Numbered from the stretch's first letter, positions 1-9,894 are shown. The stretch is DNA of 64,000 nt from Pseudobacteriovorax sp. (GCA_013215145.1 JABSRP010000037.1:21270-85269), one strand, 5' to 3'. A program made the numbers and translations. The notes: generated from the letters alone by a model not told the origin.

Positions 1-1936
1 GTAAATTCAGTACCTTTGTCTAGCTCGGATTTTATGGAGTAGATTTCACCTTTTAGACTTGATACCGCATCGACCACAGAAGCCAAACCAACGCCACGAC
101 CACTGATGTCGGAAATTTTGCTACTAGAAGAGAAACCGGAGTGAAACACTAGATGAAGTGTCTGTTCCCTAGATAATTTTTTCAATTCTGATTCGGTTAC
201 AATTTGCTTTCGTAAGGCAAGCTCGGCTATTTTTTTCACCGAAATCCCCCCCCATCATCAGCAATGGAGAATTTTATATGTCCATTTTCCATTTGATTTG
301 CCGATATTTGAATATTTCCACATTCTTCTTTACCTTTATTTATTCGATCTTTGGGAGATTCAATTCCATGATCAATAGCATTGTTTATAAAGTGCAATGC
401 AATTTCGCCAAATTTAGATATATTTCTTTTAGATAATGAAATCCCCTTCCAGTCAAAGGTCAGTGAGATTTCTTTGCGTAGCTCTCTTGCAGTATGATTG
501 GCTCTCATGGATATTATTGCTTCGTATTCCCTTAAATTAATACGCATGGGATTTTGATCTGACAGATAATTATATAATCCCTTAACACTATTTGCATCGA
601 CATGTTTGCTATCACCTGTTTCGTCTATAAGGGATTTCAATTCGGATAGTGCAGAGTCTATAAATTCATCAGTTTTATCTCGCTCAGATGGATTTTCTCG
701 ATTTTTATCTTGGTTTAAGACTTGAGTCAAACCAAGAAGTTCAGTTAGTTCCTTAGTAACTTCAGCTGCCAACACTACTGATTTTTCCCATTCGGTTATC
801 GACGCATCTTTCAAGGCACTTTCAGTGTCATGCGCCAGATCTTTTAAGCTGCTAAAACCCGCAGTCCTGGCCAAACCTTTTATGGTATGCAAGGTGTTCA
901 AAATTTTTTCTTTATTAAAACTCCTAAGTTCTTCGTCATATGCTACTTGAAGATCCTGTAGTTCTTCCATTGTAGTCTTTAAAAGAATTTCTTCACATTT
1001 CTTTATTTCAACAATTCTACGGGTCACTTGCTCTTGAATTTCTTTATCTTTTTCTTCTCTGAACCTTGAGTTTATGACTGATGTTTTATCTTGAAGGACC
1101 ACTAAAATTTTCTCTACACTATCCCCTGAGAGCACGGGATGCAGTGTTAATCCAATCCATCTATGGTCAAAACCCGGGTTGTTATCGCACTTAATTTGGA
1201 GTTCCGTTGGTATGCTTTTGCATTCCATGTCAAACCATGTTTCTTCGATTCCAATGAGGTTATGGATTTCTATACGATTCCTAGTCTCGTCATCAAGGTT
1301 TGTAGATTTTTTAAAAAGTAACTCGTACAATGACTTTCCATCAACATCTTTTGTTTCGAGCAGATGTTCGACGTAGTTACTATAGGGACCAACAACAGTA
1401 CCGGATCCCTCTATTGTCATAATGCCAAGTGGGATGCATGAAAAAATTTGAGTTAGTCTTTTCTCAGTTTCTTTGACGTCAGAAATATCCCGACCCAAAA
1501 TCTGATATAAAGAATTAAAATTACCTTTCAATTGAGGCAGAGTATGAATACTCCAAATATATTCGCAACTTTTGCTTTTTGTTGAGTCAACGATCAACTC
1601 AAAATCTATGTTTCCAGAACCTATTTCGCGAGCTTCAAGTTGTCTGATTTTTTCTTTGAATATGTTCCACGTTTGCTCTTTAAATATTGATTTGATGTTA
1701 TGACCAATGGCCTTTTCAATATCCGTGGACATTAACTGCGATAGTATGCTATTAGCCTTAAAAACATTGCCTTTTTCGTCAATAATACCATAGGCATTAG
1801 GCAGGCTATCGATGACATGTTCGGCGTGAAATTTCGATCGTTCGAGTTGACTCGTTATTTCATGACTCGCTTGGAGGCTTTGTGTTGCGGCTAGTAATTG
1901 AAATGCACTGCCGTCTTGAAGCTGTTTGGCGCTCAT
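1..1936 (-). pseudogene. PAS-PAS-Hpt-HATPase (CheA-like) histidine kinase, frameshifted at a G8 tract and cut by window edge
   Basis: From ATG at 1936 the frame runs 566 codons to TGA at 236-238. Residues about 45-150 and 160-290 look like PAS domains, followed by a coiled stretch and an Hpt domain with HTIKG (phospho-acceptor His350). A CheA-type ATPase follows, with N box NNAIDHGIE and then DDGGG. The break is in eight consecutive G (C at 246-253 on the + strand). Reading one more G (or -1) continues DDGGGISV through a G2 box with SGRGVGLASV and runs off the window at base 1. There is no transmembrane segment, so it should be cytoplasmic. The start overlaps the upstream CheX-like gene by 4 bp (ATGA), so translation is probably coupled. 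The frameshift may be an error, a mutation or phase variation. Confidence 0.85.
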
Positions 1937-2544
1937 AGAAATTCCAATTCTCCCTCTTCTTCTTCGTCACGTTCAATATAATTTACTTCTTGGATTGCTG
2001 ACCAATCAAAAACCTGGATTTCAGATGATAAAATTAGCTTGAAATTTGCTGACTTCAATTGCCATACATTTCTTTTGCCGTGTTTCTTCGCTGATAGAAA
2101 ACGATCGCGGAAAAGTACCTCATCAAAGCCTCTCGTGACTAACGGTAAACTTAAACCGCAGTTGCCATTTTCCTGGCCTAGGCTTTCTTTGAGACCACCT
2201 GCTGTCAAATTGCTTAATTCCTTCAGGCGATCAAATATCATGTCAAGTGTAATAGAATCGGGGGAGCGGTTGAATTTTGAAAGAATCATTTGCTTACCTG
2301 ATTCCGTATCGAAGTGAATTTTAATACAGACTTTAAGTTTTCGGCCCGCGAGTAATACTAGTGACATCCAATGGTCAAAAATCGAGGCATCGACGTTCGA
2401 ATAGGGATGAATATCTATTTCTTGGATACCTGTTTGGTCAATCAGTTTGTCGCGAGAAATTTTCTGCAGAATATCCTCAAAATTACTCAAATTTCCGTCC
2501 GTATCTGAATGCCTAGAGATGCTGCCCGTAGCTGTTTGGCCCAC
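1933..2544 (-). CDS. CheX-like chemotaxis phosphatase-type protein
   Basis: This is a 203-residue soluble protein. The middle has the signature of the CheX/CheC fold: a helix with E109-L-S-N112 (the ExxN pair that attacks phospho-CheY in CheX), then LTAGGLK and a following LSLPLV strand. N- and C-terminal flanks are not recognised; the C-terminus is acidic (EEEEGE). It is the first gene of a leftward pair, with ATGA overlap to the PAS/Hpt kinase. It could dephosphorylate the CheY-like receiver encoded at 4976 on the other side of the divergent promoter region. The family call rests on motif and context only. Confidence 0.55.
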   Translation of the reverse strand: MGQTATGSISRHSDTDGNLSNFEDILQKISRDKLIDQTGIQEIDIHPYSNVDASIFDHWMSLVLLAGRKLKVCIKIHFDTESGKQMILSKFNRSPDSITLDMIFDRLKELSNLTAGGLKESLGQENGNCGLSLPLVTRGFDEVLFRDRFLSAKKHGKRNVWQLKSANFKLILSSEIQVFDWSAIQEVNYIERDEEEEGELEFL

Positions 2545-2700
2545 ATTACTCTCCTTGTTAGTGTTACAGGTCGGATATCGATTTCCCTGAAAAAATCTTT
2601 AGTTTTTTCCGGCTGATATTTATTACCATAATGTATTAATATTTTGTCCTAGGATGCCGACTTGCAGGGAAATACTCTTATGAAAAGGTGATATTACTTA

Positions 2701-4956
2701 ATGTTCAGCTCTATAAAAACGAAACTACTTCTTCTAGTGTCGAGTCTTCTATTTCTCGCCATTTCAATCGTGTCCGGGTTTTTGTACCTTAGTAGTCTCA
2801 AGAGAATCGAAAACGGCCTAGGTGAGAAAGCTTTGAGCATTGCACGCACCGCAGCAATTACCATTAACGGTGATAATCACAGTAAATTATCACAAAACAT
2901 TAGTAACGCTGGTGGCATGGAAGAACTTGCTACTCTGCAAAAAAAGCTCCGAATGGTAAAAAATACTAATAGTTTGCAAACGGATGTCTATACTTATACT
3001 AGAGCCTGGTGGGTTAATGACACTGATAATATCGTCTTTGTCGGGTCAAGTAGTGAAGAGACTTTTTCAGTAAAGGGTCAAGCTATGGAGGCCTATATGA
3101 AAAAAGCTCTATATGATGGTAGTAGTGGTTTTACCGAGATTTTTAAAACCGTTAATGGAGAATGGATTACTGGCTATTCTCCAATATATTCTAGTGACGG
3201 AAACATCTCAGGTGTCCTGGAAGTGGCTCTCGCAACGTCGGATGAAGTATTGACGGCACGTAATCAATTTTTAAAAAATGTCGTGATTTCGGCAATTGTA
3301 GCGATGATATTGGGGTGTATATTTACCTATATAGTAGCGACAAAAACGACAAGTCCTATAATTGCTTTGGGTCATGTTACTCGTTCAATGGCAGGAGGGG
3401 ATTTAAATACAAGGGCCGAGGTTTCCGGAAAGGACGAAATTACAAGTCTGAGTAAAGATTTTAATAAAATGGCAGAAAATTTAGAAAAATCTTATAGAGA
3501 ATTAGAAATATATAATGAGGACTTAGAAAAAATGGTCGAGGCTCGCACGGCAGAAGTCGTTGCGAGTAAAAAGAAGATACAGAAGATTTTAGCTCATATT
3601 GAACAGGGTATTTTGACGTTCGATAAATCTCTCAGAATAGATGACGAATTTTCGGCATATTTATCTGAGTTTTACAATGTTGCTTCAATCGATATACCTG
3701 GACGGGATGTGTTAGAGTTAGTATTACCTGAATCGAACCTAACCTCTGATCAATACAACCAAGCCCATGAGACTCTCAAAGCTGTAGTAGGTGAGCACGC
3801 GGTTGCGTGGACTTTTAACAGCGATCATCTACCAACTGAGGCCACTATTAAAATTGCCCAATCAGAGAAAATTATTGGTCTTGAATGGACCCCAATATTT
3901 GATAATAGTGAGAAAACAGAACGATTGATGTTGGCCATGAAGGATCTGACGGCCCAAAGAATGCTAGAAAAAGAAGTGGCGGAGAAGGATGCAAAAAATC
4001 AGGAGCTTATGGACAAGATCGGTGAGTTGGTTACTATTGAACGAGATAGAGCCAACAAGTTTTTTGTTGACTCAGATCCTAGGGTCAAAAGTATTGAAAA
4101 ATCGTCATCAAACCACAGCCTCGACAAGCTTTTTATGGAAATTCATACGCTAAAAGGAGGGGCTAGACTTCTTAACTTTAAAGGTTTAATTGATGTTGCT
4201 CATAAGCTCGAAAAAGACCTCCAAGACTATAAAGAGGGTAAAATTGACGAGGAATTGACGATCAAAAACGGAGCAAAGAAAGTCTCTGATAAATACTATG
4301 AATACAGACGAGTATTCAAGGATGTCCTAGGTGGTAGTAGCAATGTTTCAACCTCTCACGAGAATACTGGCGGATTCTATACCCTAATTGATAAGCATGT
4401 TTTTAGCATCAAGGAAGATCTTATAGATAAAGGTCTTGAATTGGGTGAAATATCTGTATTTGATGCGGTCGTGAGTTGGAAGTCTGAGGTTTTGCCACTG
4501 CTCGATGATATCTTAATTCACAGTTTCAGCAATAGTATCGATCATGGCTATCATAGACCCTTTTTAAGCGGATCAAAGGTTTCACCAATTAGTCTAAGTA
4601 TCTCTGCGGAGACGGACAAAAATAGAGTCATTATAAAAATAAAAGACGAAGGATCAGGTCTTGATAGAGACAAAGTGGTTAAGCTAGCGGCGGGAAAAAA
4701 TATAGATTGTGACGAAAGTTCTGATGCTTCAGTGTTTGGGTGTTTATTCCATGTCTCATTCTCAACCGCTGATACGGTTTCTACTTCGAGCGGGCGAGGT
4801 GTTGGACTTCCGGCTATTAAAGATATGGTGAATAAACTTGATGGGGAAGTCTCGATTGGCAATGGTAGTCCCACGGGTACTATCTTAACAATTGATTTTC
4901 CACAAACAAAGGTCTGCAACATGTATGGACGTCAATCTCTGAAAAAAGCTGTGTAA
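2701..4956 (+). CDS. Membrane sensor kinase: extracellular sensor-HAMP-PAS-Hpt-CheA-like HATPase
   Basis: The protein has 751 residues. TM1 is near residues 7-29, followed by a Cache-like periplasmic region (about 30-195) and TM2 (about 196-216). HAMP (about 217-270) and a coiled coil come next, then a PAS-like region (about 295-425). The Hpt domain has IHTLKGGAR (His482). The ATPase has N box NSIDHG, KDEGSGLD and a G2 box with GRGVGLPAI. There is no HisKA dimerisation helix and no CheW-like tail, so it resembles CheA P1 and P4 fused to a classical membrane sensor. It is followed after 19 bp by a CheY-like receiver and then a STAS-like protein, probably one operon. It is divergent from the CheX-like gene across about 150 bp that must hold both promoters. 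Confidence 0.9.
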   Translation: MFSSIKTKLLLLVSSLLFLAISIVSGFLYLSSLKRIENGLGEKALSIARTAAITINGDNHSKLSQNISNAGGMEELATLQKKLRMVKNTNSLQTDVYTYTRAWWVNDTDNIVFVGSSSEETFSVKGQAMEAYMKKALYDGSSGFTEIFKTVNGEWITGYSPIYSSDGNISGVLEVALATSDEVLTARNQFLKNVVISAIVAMILGCIFTYIVATKTTSPIIALGHVTRSMAGGDLNTRAEVSGKDEITSLSKDFNKMAENLEKSYRELEIYNEDLEKMVEARTAEVVASKKKIQKILAHIEQGILTFDKSLRIDDEFSAYLSEFYNVASIDIPGRDVLELVLPESNLTSDQYNQAHETLKAVVGEHAVAWTFNSDHLPTEATIKIAQSEKIIGLEWTPIFDNSEKTERLMLAMKDLTAQRMLEKEVAEKDAKNQELMDKIGELVTIERDRANKFFVDSDPRVKSIEKSSSNHSLDKLFMEIHTLKGGARLLNFKGLIDVAHKLEKDLQDYKEGKIDEELTIKNGAKKVSDKYYEYRRVFKDVLGGSSNVSTSHENTGGFYTLIDKHVFSIKEDLIDKGLELGEISVFDAVVSWKSEVLPLLDDILIHSFSNSIDHGYHRPFLSGSKVSPISLSISAETDKNRVIIKIKDEGSGLDRDKVVKLAAGKNIDCDESSDASVFGCLFHVSFSTADTVSTSSGRGVGLPAIKDMVNKLDGEVSIGNGSPTGTILTIDFPQTKVCNMYGRQSLKKAV

Positions 4957-4975
4957 ATGTTTAGGAGTTAAAGGC

Positions 4976-5353
4976 ATGGGCAAAATACTAATTGTTGACG
5001 ATTCTGATATGTTCAGGGATGAACTTAAATTAGCCCTGAAGAATGGTGAACATGAGGTGTTGGAAGCTTCAGATGGATTGGATGGGTTGAACAAAGCTAA
5101 AGAGAGTTCAGGAATTGACATCATCATCAGTGATTTCAATATGCCCGAGCTAAATGGTTTGCAGATGGTCGCGATGATCAAAGAATTAGAGCAATATAAA
5201 ACAACACCAATCTTTATTTTAACAACTGAAACCTCACCGGAGTTGAAGCAACAAGCAACGACTGCAGGCGTTATGGCTTGGATTGTTAAGCCCTTCGTAG
5301 AAAAAAAGCTCCTGATGGGTATTTCTAAAATTCTTTCTATGAAAGCATCATAG
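4976..5353 (+). CDS. CheY-like single-domain response regulator
   Basis: This is a 125-residue stand-alone receiver domain. The acidic pocket is VDDSD near the N-terminus, the phospho-acceptor is Asp53 in ISDFNMP, the conserved Thr lies in ILTTE, and the conserved Lys105 precedes Pro. There is no output domain. It follows the membrane Hpt kinase by 19 bp with the ribosome site TAGGAG just before the ATG, so it is its likely phosphoryl acceptor. As in chemotaxis systems it may act by protein contact; the next gene or the CheX-like protein could be a partner or phosphatase. Confidence 0.92.
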   Translation: MGKILIVDDSDMFRDELKLALKNGEHEVLEASDGLDGLNKAKESSGIDIIISDFNMPELNGLQMVAMIKELEQYKTTPIFILTTETSPELKQQATTAGVMAWIVKPFVEKKLLMGISKILSMKAS

Positions 5354-5372
5354 CATTTTTGGAGGAAAAAAA

Positions 5373-6755
5373 CTGGACAGATTTAGAGTCTATAGAAAAA
5401 ATGATGTCATTGAGCTTCATGGAGCTTTGAATGACACTTCAGATCTAAAGCCCTTGTTAGAGATGATAGCGGATAAGAATATAATCGATTTTTCTGGCTT
5501 AAAAGCAGCCAGCTGGTTAGGCTTGATAAGCTTAGATCGATTTTTGCAAGATGCTCAAAAACAATATATTCTGACCAACATACCAGCAGCTATCTATCAG
5601 TATCTTAAATTACTTCCAAATGTTTTTGATAACTACACCATAGATAAATTTGAATTGATCTATTTCGAAAAAGATTCTTTTAATTCCTGTATGGACCCTT
5701 TTGTCACCAATCCCATGACACTAAAAGACCTAAACGAAAAATCAAGTTCATCCATATTGAATATATCGGAAAATTCAATGCTTGAAACCTTTACGCAAAG
5801 GTATATTCCAGATTTTTTTTCCAAAATAATTGACACGCCGAAATATCATAATGATTGGTTTCGCGCAAATGTTGATGAAGTTCTTTTTTGGAGCAATTTA
5901 ATGGATTTTTGGATCTCTACGATAGGCTTAAGTCAGGACATGGTTTGCTCCCAACGAATAGGCTTAAATTTGCTTCTTCAAAGGATCATAGTAAGAGTGA
6001 AACAAACGGAACAAGCTTTCAGCAGGGTGGGAAAAGTTAGCTTTGATTTGTCTAGTACGCTAATAGATATTAAGACGTGGATTGAGGAATCGAGCGTCAA
6101 GATTCAAGAGATTTTAAGTAGCGTTTTGGAGACTTGTAGGCGTACAAAGAGGAAAATAATTGTCTCCGGAGAGAATACCTATCCCGTTAGTCGAATCGTT
6201 TTTGTGGGGCATTTAAATGACTTTAAAAGCTCTATTTTATCTCTGGAAAGACACCTAGAGAATATCGAGAAGATCAGTTTTACCGCCGGACGAAATCTCG
6301 TAAAACTTGGTGTAGTTGGAAAATTAAAACAAGCTTTGATGAGAATTGATGGTTCAAATTTAAACGAAGAGACAATCGAAAGCATAAGAAATGATTTTCA
6401 TATTTTAGATCCATTCAGCGATGGCAGTTGGTTGGATACTAGGGAAGAGATTGAGAATGAATTTCGATCTATAAAAAATGATGTTGGTAATACAATTGTA
6501 TTGTTTCAGAGCTTCGATCTTCTACGCCAGGTCCTTGAACATCGCATCCATGAGTTGAAAATTTTTGAAAATAATTTAGATAAGATTCAAGAAGATTCTT
6601 GCGCATGGGCGTCACTTAAGGTGGAGTTTTACGACTGCATACGTAGGGGTTTGGTAACGGACCAAGAAAAGCACTCGTTCAATTTTTACCTTACCGATGC
6701 GGCTACTGACTCTGAACAAGAGCTTCATTCTCCAGGTGAGGTTTTGCTCTTTTAA
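5373..6755 (+). CDS. STAS-like N-terminal domain plus helical protein with CheZ-like DxxxQ motif; likely CTG start
   Basis: The first conventional in-frame start is TTG at 5427, which lacks a usable Shine-Dalgarno. The frame stays open upstream, and CTG at 5373 lies 7 bp after a strong GGAGG (5361-5365). Starting there adds 18 residues including DVIELHGALN, the first strand expected of a STAS-type fold. The next part (IIDFSGL and SWLGLISLDRFL) fits an anti-sigma-antagonist-like fold, but a phosphorylatable Ser is not obvious. The rest is mainly helical. Near the end FQSFDLLRQVLEH resembles the CheZ active helix (Asp and Gln four apart). The product is about 460 residues. The 3' end overlaps the convergent glycosyltransferase by 53 bp. 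The CheZ similarity is inference. Confidence 0.7.
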   Translation: MDRFRVYRKNDVIELHGALNDTSDLKPLLEMIADKNIIDFSGLKAASWLGLISLDRFLQDAQKQYILTNIPAAIYQYLKLLPNVFDNYTIDKFELIYFEKDSFNSCMDPFVTNPMTLKDLNEKSSSSILNISENSMLETFTQRYIPDFFSKIIDTPKYHNDWFRANVDEVLFWSNLMDFWISTIGLSQDMVCSQRIGLNLLLQRIIVRVKQTEQAFSRVGKVSFDLSSTLIDIKTWIEESSVKIQEILSSVLETCRRTKRKIIVSGENTYPVSRIVFVGHLNDFKSSILSLERHLENIEKISFTAGRNLVKLGVVGKLKQALMRIDGSNLNEETIESIRNDFHILDPFSDGSWLDTREEIENEFRSIKNDVGNTIVLFQSFDLLRQVLEHRIHELKIFENNLDKIQEDSCAWASLKVEFYDCIRRGLVTDQEKHSFNFYLTDAATDSEQELHSPGEVLLF

Positions 6756-8160
6756 TTTTAAAATGAAAAACAGTGCAAGGGATTATAGTAAAGGCAAACC
6801 ACAGCAACCAACTACCTACCCTAATAAACGCGATATCCTTATTTGCAATCCAAAATATATAACCGAAGCTTACTGGTAGAGGCAAAGTTAGCCATGGAAT
6901 CGTATAGAATACCCTAACTTCCGCCCAGTTTACTGAAAGGATGATTGGCCATAGCCAGACCAAGTACCACATATTGACCGTCGACTGACCAGCAACATAC
7001 AACCCTATGGCCCAAAGGCCAATTAACTGGCTCTTTTTTTTATATATTTGTGCCGTTACCGCTAAGGTGATGTAGATGAAGCCAGTGATGTAATGCCCAA
7101 TTTTGATAGCATACCACCACGATTGATGACCAAGGTTATCATTAGTGAAAAAAATATAGACTTGACGAATTAAATCTGTAAATCCCGGATGAAAGATCCA
7201 ATAATTTCTAAAGTAATCCAAGAGCAGAAAGGCATATTTTACATTTTCGATGTCCTCATAGTATAAATATGAAATCACAATTACACAGATCAATGCAGTT
7301 AGGCCGACAAATAGTTTAGCCAAAAGTGATTGAATTGGTAGGAACGGAACAAACAAAATAGGGAATAGTTTTACTGAAGATCCAAGCCCTATCAAAATAC
7401 CTATCAACATCAATTTAGGGCTAGCTAGTCGACGATCCTCCTTTAGTTCGAGACTTATGTTTATCGCTATAACGAGTGGAATTAGGGCCACAATATCAAG
7501 ATGAGCGGAATCGCCAAACTCTTTAACAAAAATGGGTTGAAAGATCATAAATACCGATAGCCTTTCAGGGCAACGGTTTTTACGCGCCAGCATAACTAAC
7601 AATACTATTGCAGATACTGTTACCAGTGAAAATGACATTGTCCACATTTGCAGCGAACTACCGAACAGAGTCCACAAAAATTGAAAGAACCATTGAGCGA
7701 GAGGGGGGTATATAGAACCAGTGTCAGAATAAGAAATTTTTTCACGTAATGCCTCAGGGAATCCTTCTGCTGGATGCAAGGGAAGGGAGGTTAGAGGGCT
7801 ATTACCTTTGTAATTTTGATAGCCATCCCAAAGGTATCTATAAATATCGTCATCCACCCATGGGTTTGGGCCAAAATTCGCCAAAAAAACCATAAGACAG
7901 CATACAAATATATATATCCTGAATGGCTTTGGCTCGATATTTCTTTCTATTGAAATGGCAACTGAAACTAGGAAGCCAGCGATGTATGAGAACAGGACTA
8001 CGAAGACCTGACTAAATTCAGCCGGGCCCGACTTGATTCCCGCCGGGAGTCCATTGAAAATATATGGAGACATCAATAAAAACCAGGTACCAAGTAGTGT
8101 CCAGTTCAGATGTTGATGACCCAAACAGCTATGAAGTTTAAATTGACCCACCCAAGGCAA
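6703..8160 (-). CDS. GT-C fold polyprenol-linked glycosyltransferase (mannosyltransferase-like membrane protein)
   Basis: The protein has 485 residues with roughly ten hydrophobic segments. The first large loop holds DDDIYRYLWDG, the acidic signature of GT-C glycosyltransferases related to polyprenol-phosphate-dependent mannosyltransferases. It is followed by YPPLAQWFFQ, typical of the same families. It would transfer a sugar from a lipid carrier at the outer face of the inner membrane. It is the last gene of a leftward operon, overlapping the beta-barrel gene by 23 bp. The start at 8160 may be too early, because the first strong membrane segment begins about 20 residues in. Its 3' end runs 53 bp into the convergent gene. 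Confidence 0.75.
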   Translation of the reverse strand: MPWVGQFKLHSCLGHQHLNWTLLGTWFLLMSPYIFNGLPAGIKSGPAEFSQVFVVLFSYIAGFLVSVAISIERNIEPKPFRIYIFVCCLMVFLANFGPNPWVDDDIYRYLWDGYQNYKGNSPLTSLPLHPAEGFPEALREKISYSDTGSIYPPLAQWFFQFLWTLFGSSLQMWTMSFSLVTVSAIVLLVMLARKNRCPERLSVFMIFQPIFVKEFGDSAHLDIVALIPLVIAINISLELKEDRRLASPKLMLIGILIGLGSSVKLFPILFVPFLPIQSLLAKLFVGLTALICVIVISYLYYEDIENVKYAFLLLDYFRNYWIFHPGFTDLIRQVYIFFTNDNLGHQSWWYAIKIGHYITGFIYITLAVTAQIYKKKSQLIGLWAIGLYVAGQSTVNMWYLVWLWPIILSVNWAEVRVFYTIPWLTLPLPVSFGYIFWIANKDIAFIRVGSWLLWFAFTIIPCTVFHFKIKRAKPHLENEALVQSQ

Positions 8161-9031
8161 GGGTCATACCCTTGTTGATATCAGTATTTTTTGCGGTAGT
8201 AATTAGTTTCTCCGTGTATGACAACGTAACATCATAGCCATCTATGGAATATCCGATAGTTCCCCCAACATAATCGTAGACTTCTTTTAGGCGAGCAAAT
8301 GGAAGTCCGTAGTCTCCCTCATCGGTATTGGGTGGTCTTAGGGCGACCCATGTTGAGTCACCAATATCGATTCCTCCGTTTGTTCTGACGCCGCCATAGA
8401 AAACCCCAACGGTCAAGTTTTTGACTCCAAAGTAGTAGGTCCCTAAATTGAAACGAGTTTGATCTTCAGCGCGTCCTGGCCTGAGGGCTTGCTTAAGATC
8501 CAAACCAAGCATAAGCCCCGTGGAATAACTAACCCATGCTGTGCTTAGGCCAACCAGGTATTCTGGTGATTCGATACCTGGAGTTACTAAGGTGTTTGGG
8601 TTGTAATCACTTCCTGGCCCTACGTAGCCTAAGACTCCAGATAGAAATATACTTTCTGAGTTAAAGAGCAGACGTTTGTAGTTAGCGGCAAAGCTAGACC
8701 AACCTTGAAAGGTGTCGTAGTCAGGTTGAGGACCTGGTGATAACAGTCCATTATTCTTAATCGATTTGTAAGTCAAATGAAATGATATTTCGGACACTTT
8801 GTTAAGGCCATACGAAATTCCCAAATCAGCGGCTCGATGATCTATAGAAAAATCATTGCTACCCCAATTCCCCCTCATATCATCGTCTTTCATGACGAGT
8901 TCTGTAGCCTTTGCACTAGTAAGGCTTAGTCTAAATTTCGAAACACCTTCAGGCGTCGTAAACGGTGAGGCTCCAAGGTAGCTAAATGGTGTCATAAGCA
9001 TGAAATAAATTAAGAAAATCTTTATCTTCAA
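8138..9031 (-). CDS. Predicted outer-membrane beta-barrel protein
   Basis: The longest frame begins at 9115. However, TTG at 9031 is 9-10 bp after AGGAG and immediately opens a signal peptide (IKIFLIYFMLMTPFSYLGA), so I take it as the start (297 residues). After the signal comes alternating aromatic/polar sequence with many Gly and Tyr (LGISYGLNKV, FAANYKRLLF, YVGGTIGYSI, YDVTLSYTEKL). This is typical of transmembrane beta strands in an OmpA/transporter-like barrel. No specific family is recognised. It sits between a small secreted protein and a glycosyltransferase on the same strand. Confidence 0.65.
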   Translation of the reverse strand: MKIKIFLIYFMLMTPFSYLGASPFTTPEGVSKFRLSLTSAKATELVMKDDDMRGNWGSNDFSIDHRAADLGISYGLNKVSEISFHLTYKSIKNNGLLSPGPQPDYDTFQGWSSFAANYKRLLFNSESIFLSGVLGYVGPGSDYNPNTLVTPGIESPEYLVGLSTAWVSYSTGLMLGLDLKQALRPGRAEDQTRFNLGTYYFGVKNLTVGVFYGGVRTNGGIDIGDSTWVALRPPNTDEGDYGLPFARLKEVYDYVGGTIGYSIDGYDVTLSYTEKLITTAKNTDINKGMTLALGGSI

Positions 9032-9035
9032 TGTA

Positions 9036-9272
9036 CTAGTTCTCCTGCTTAGGCTTATCGTTTTCGTTCCCGTCAGATTTTGTTCCCTTAGAGTTTTTTG
9101 AGGCGTTGGCATCACATTTGACGTCTTTTACATTCGCCTTTCCTTGGCATTTCATTTGGCTCGGTTTCGGAGGCGGCGGCGGTGGAAGGAAACTTCCTGA
9201 CCCAAAGGCTTGACTCCCTAAACACAAGCAGCAGTAGGAGATTACAATGGAGAAAATTATCGTAAACTTCAC
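9036..9272 (-). CDS. Small secreted proline- and lysine-rich protein
   Basis: This is a 78-codon frame opening with GTG after GGGGACAG. The first 22 residues form a signal peptide with a cysteine-containing core (SYCCLCLGS). The mature part has a short polyproline run and then a hydrophilic Lys/Asn/Asp-rich tail with two further Cys. Its final codons (AGGAG) provide the ribosome site of the downstream barrel gene, so the two are coupled. Function is unknown; an exported accessory to the barrel is possible. Confidence 0.55.
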   Translation of the reverse strand: MKFTIIFSIVISYCCLCLGSQAFGSGSFLPPPPPPKPSQMKCQGKANVKDVKCDANASKNSKGTKSDGNENDKPKQEN

Positions 9273-9894
9273 AACTGTCCCCTATACATATTAAATATAG
9301 AAATTTTATTAGATTTTAGTGTTTTTGGGCTAAAATGCAATACCCAGCTTGCAATAATTTTTTATAATAACTTTTGGCAAATATACAAGTTTTAGTGAAC
9401 AAAGTCTCCAAGCAATGCAGGAGAAGCTGGACAACTATATTCAAGAATCCAGTTCGCTAAACCAATGACAATTAGAGTTTCATCTTCGAAACTTAGTTGA
9501 GCTAAAAAAGGTAAATTTTAAAATTTTTCACCGAAATCTGTTTTATCATTTTTTCCATGACACCTGCGTTTCGAAAGCTCATCAGTGTATACAACAAGGG
9601 ATTAAATCGAAAGAATCAGAAATGCTGAAATTATTGAACTGCAGTTTCGTCATAAAAAACCAACTAAAATGATTTCTGCTGATTTAAGAAAACGGGAGAC
9701 CAAAAAATTCATCGACCGGTAACGAAAGTTTGCCCAAAGACTACCAATTGTCACTGACACAGCGCATGGTTTGGAGCTTAAGAAATGGGAGCATCTGTCT
9801 GATACTCCAATTTTACGTCATATAGTAAGGAGGTGGACTGACCATAGTTGTAAGTTTTAATCGACCTTAATGTTGCCAGACTTTTGGGGTTTAG
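9273..9894. other. Intergenic stretch without a supportable gene
   Basis: About 620 bp, AT-rich at first. In + frames between 9420 and 9830 there are short open stretches separated by stops (for example one ending in ILQFYVI). They look like decayed coding sequence, but I cannot assign a family. There is no clear promoter, terminator or repeat. Confidence 0.4.

Noticed and set aside
9273..9894. Possible decayed transposase or phage gene in the spacer
   Set aside because: Only short frames with stops; no motif I can tie to any family.
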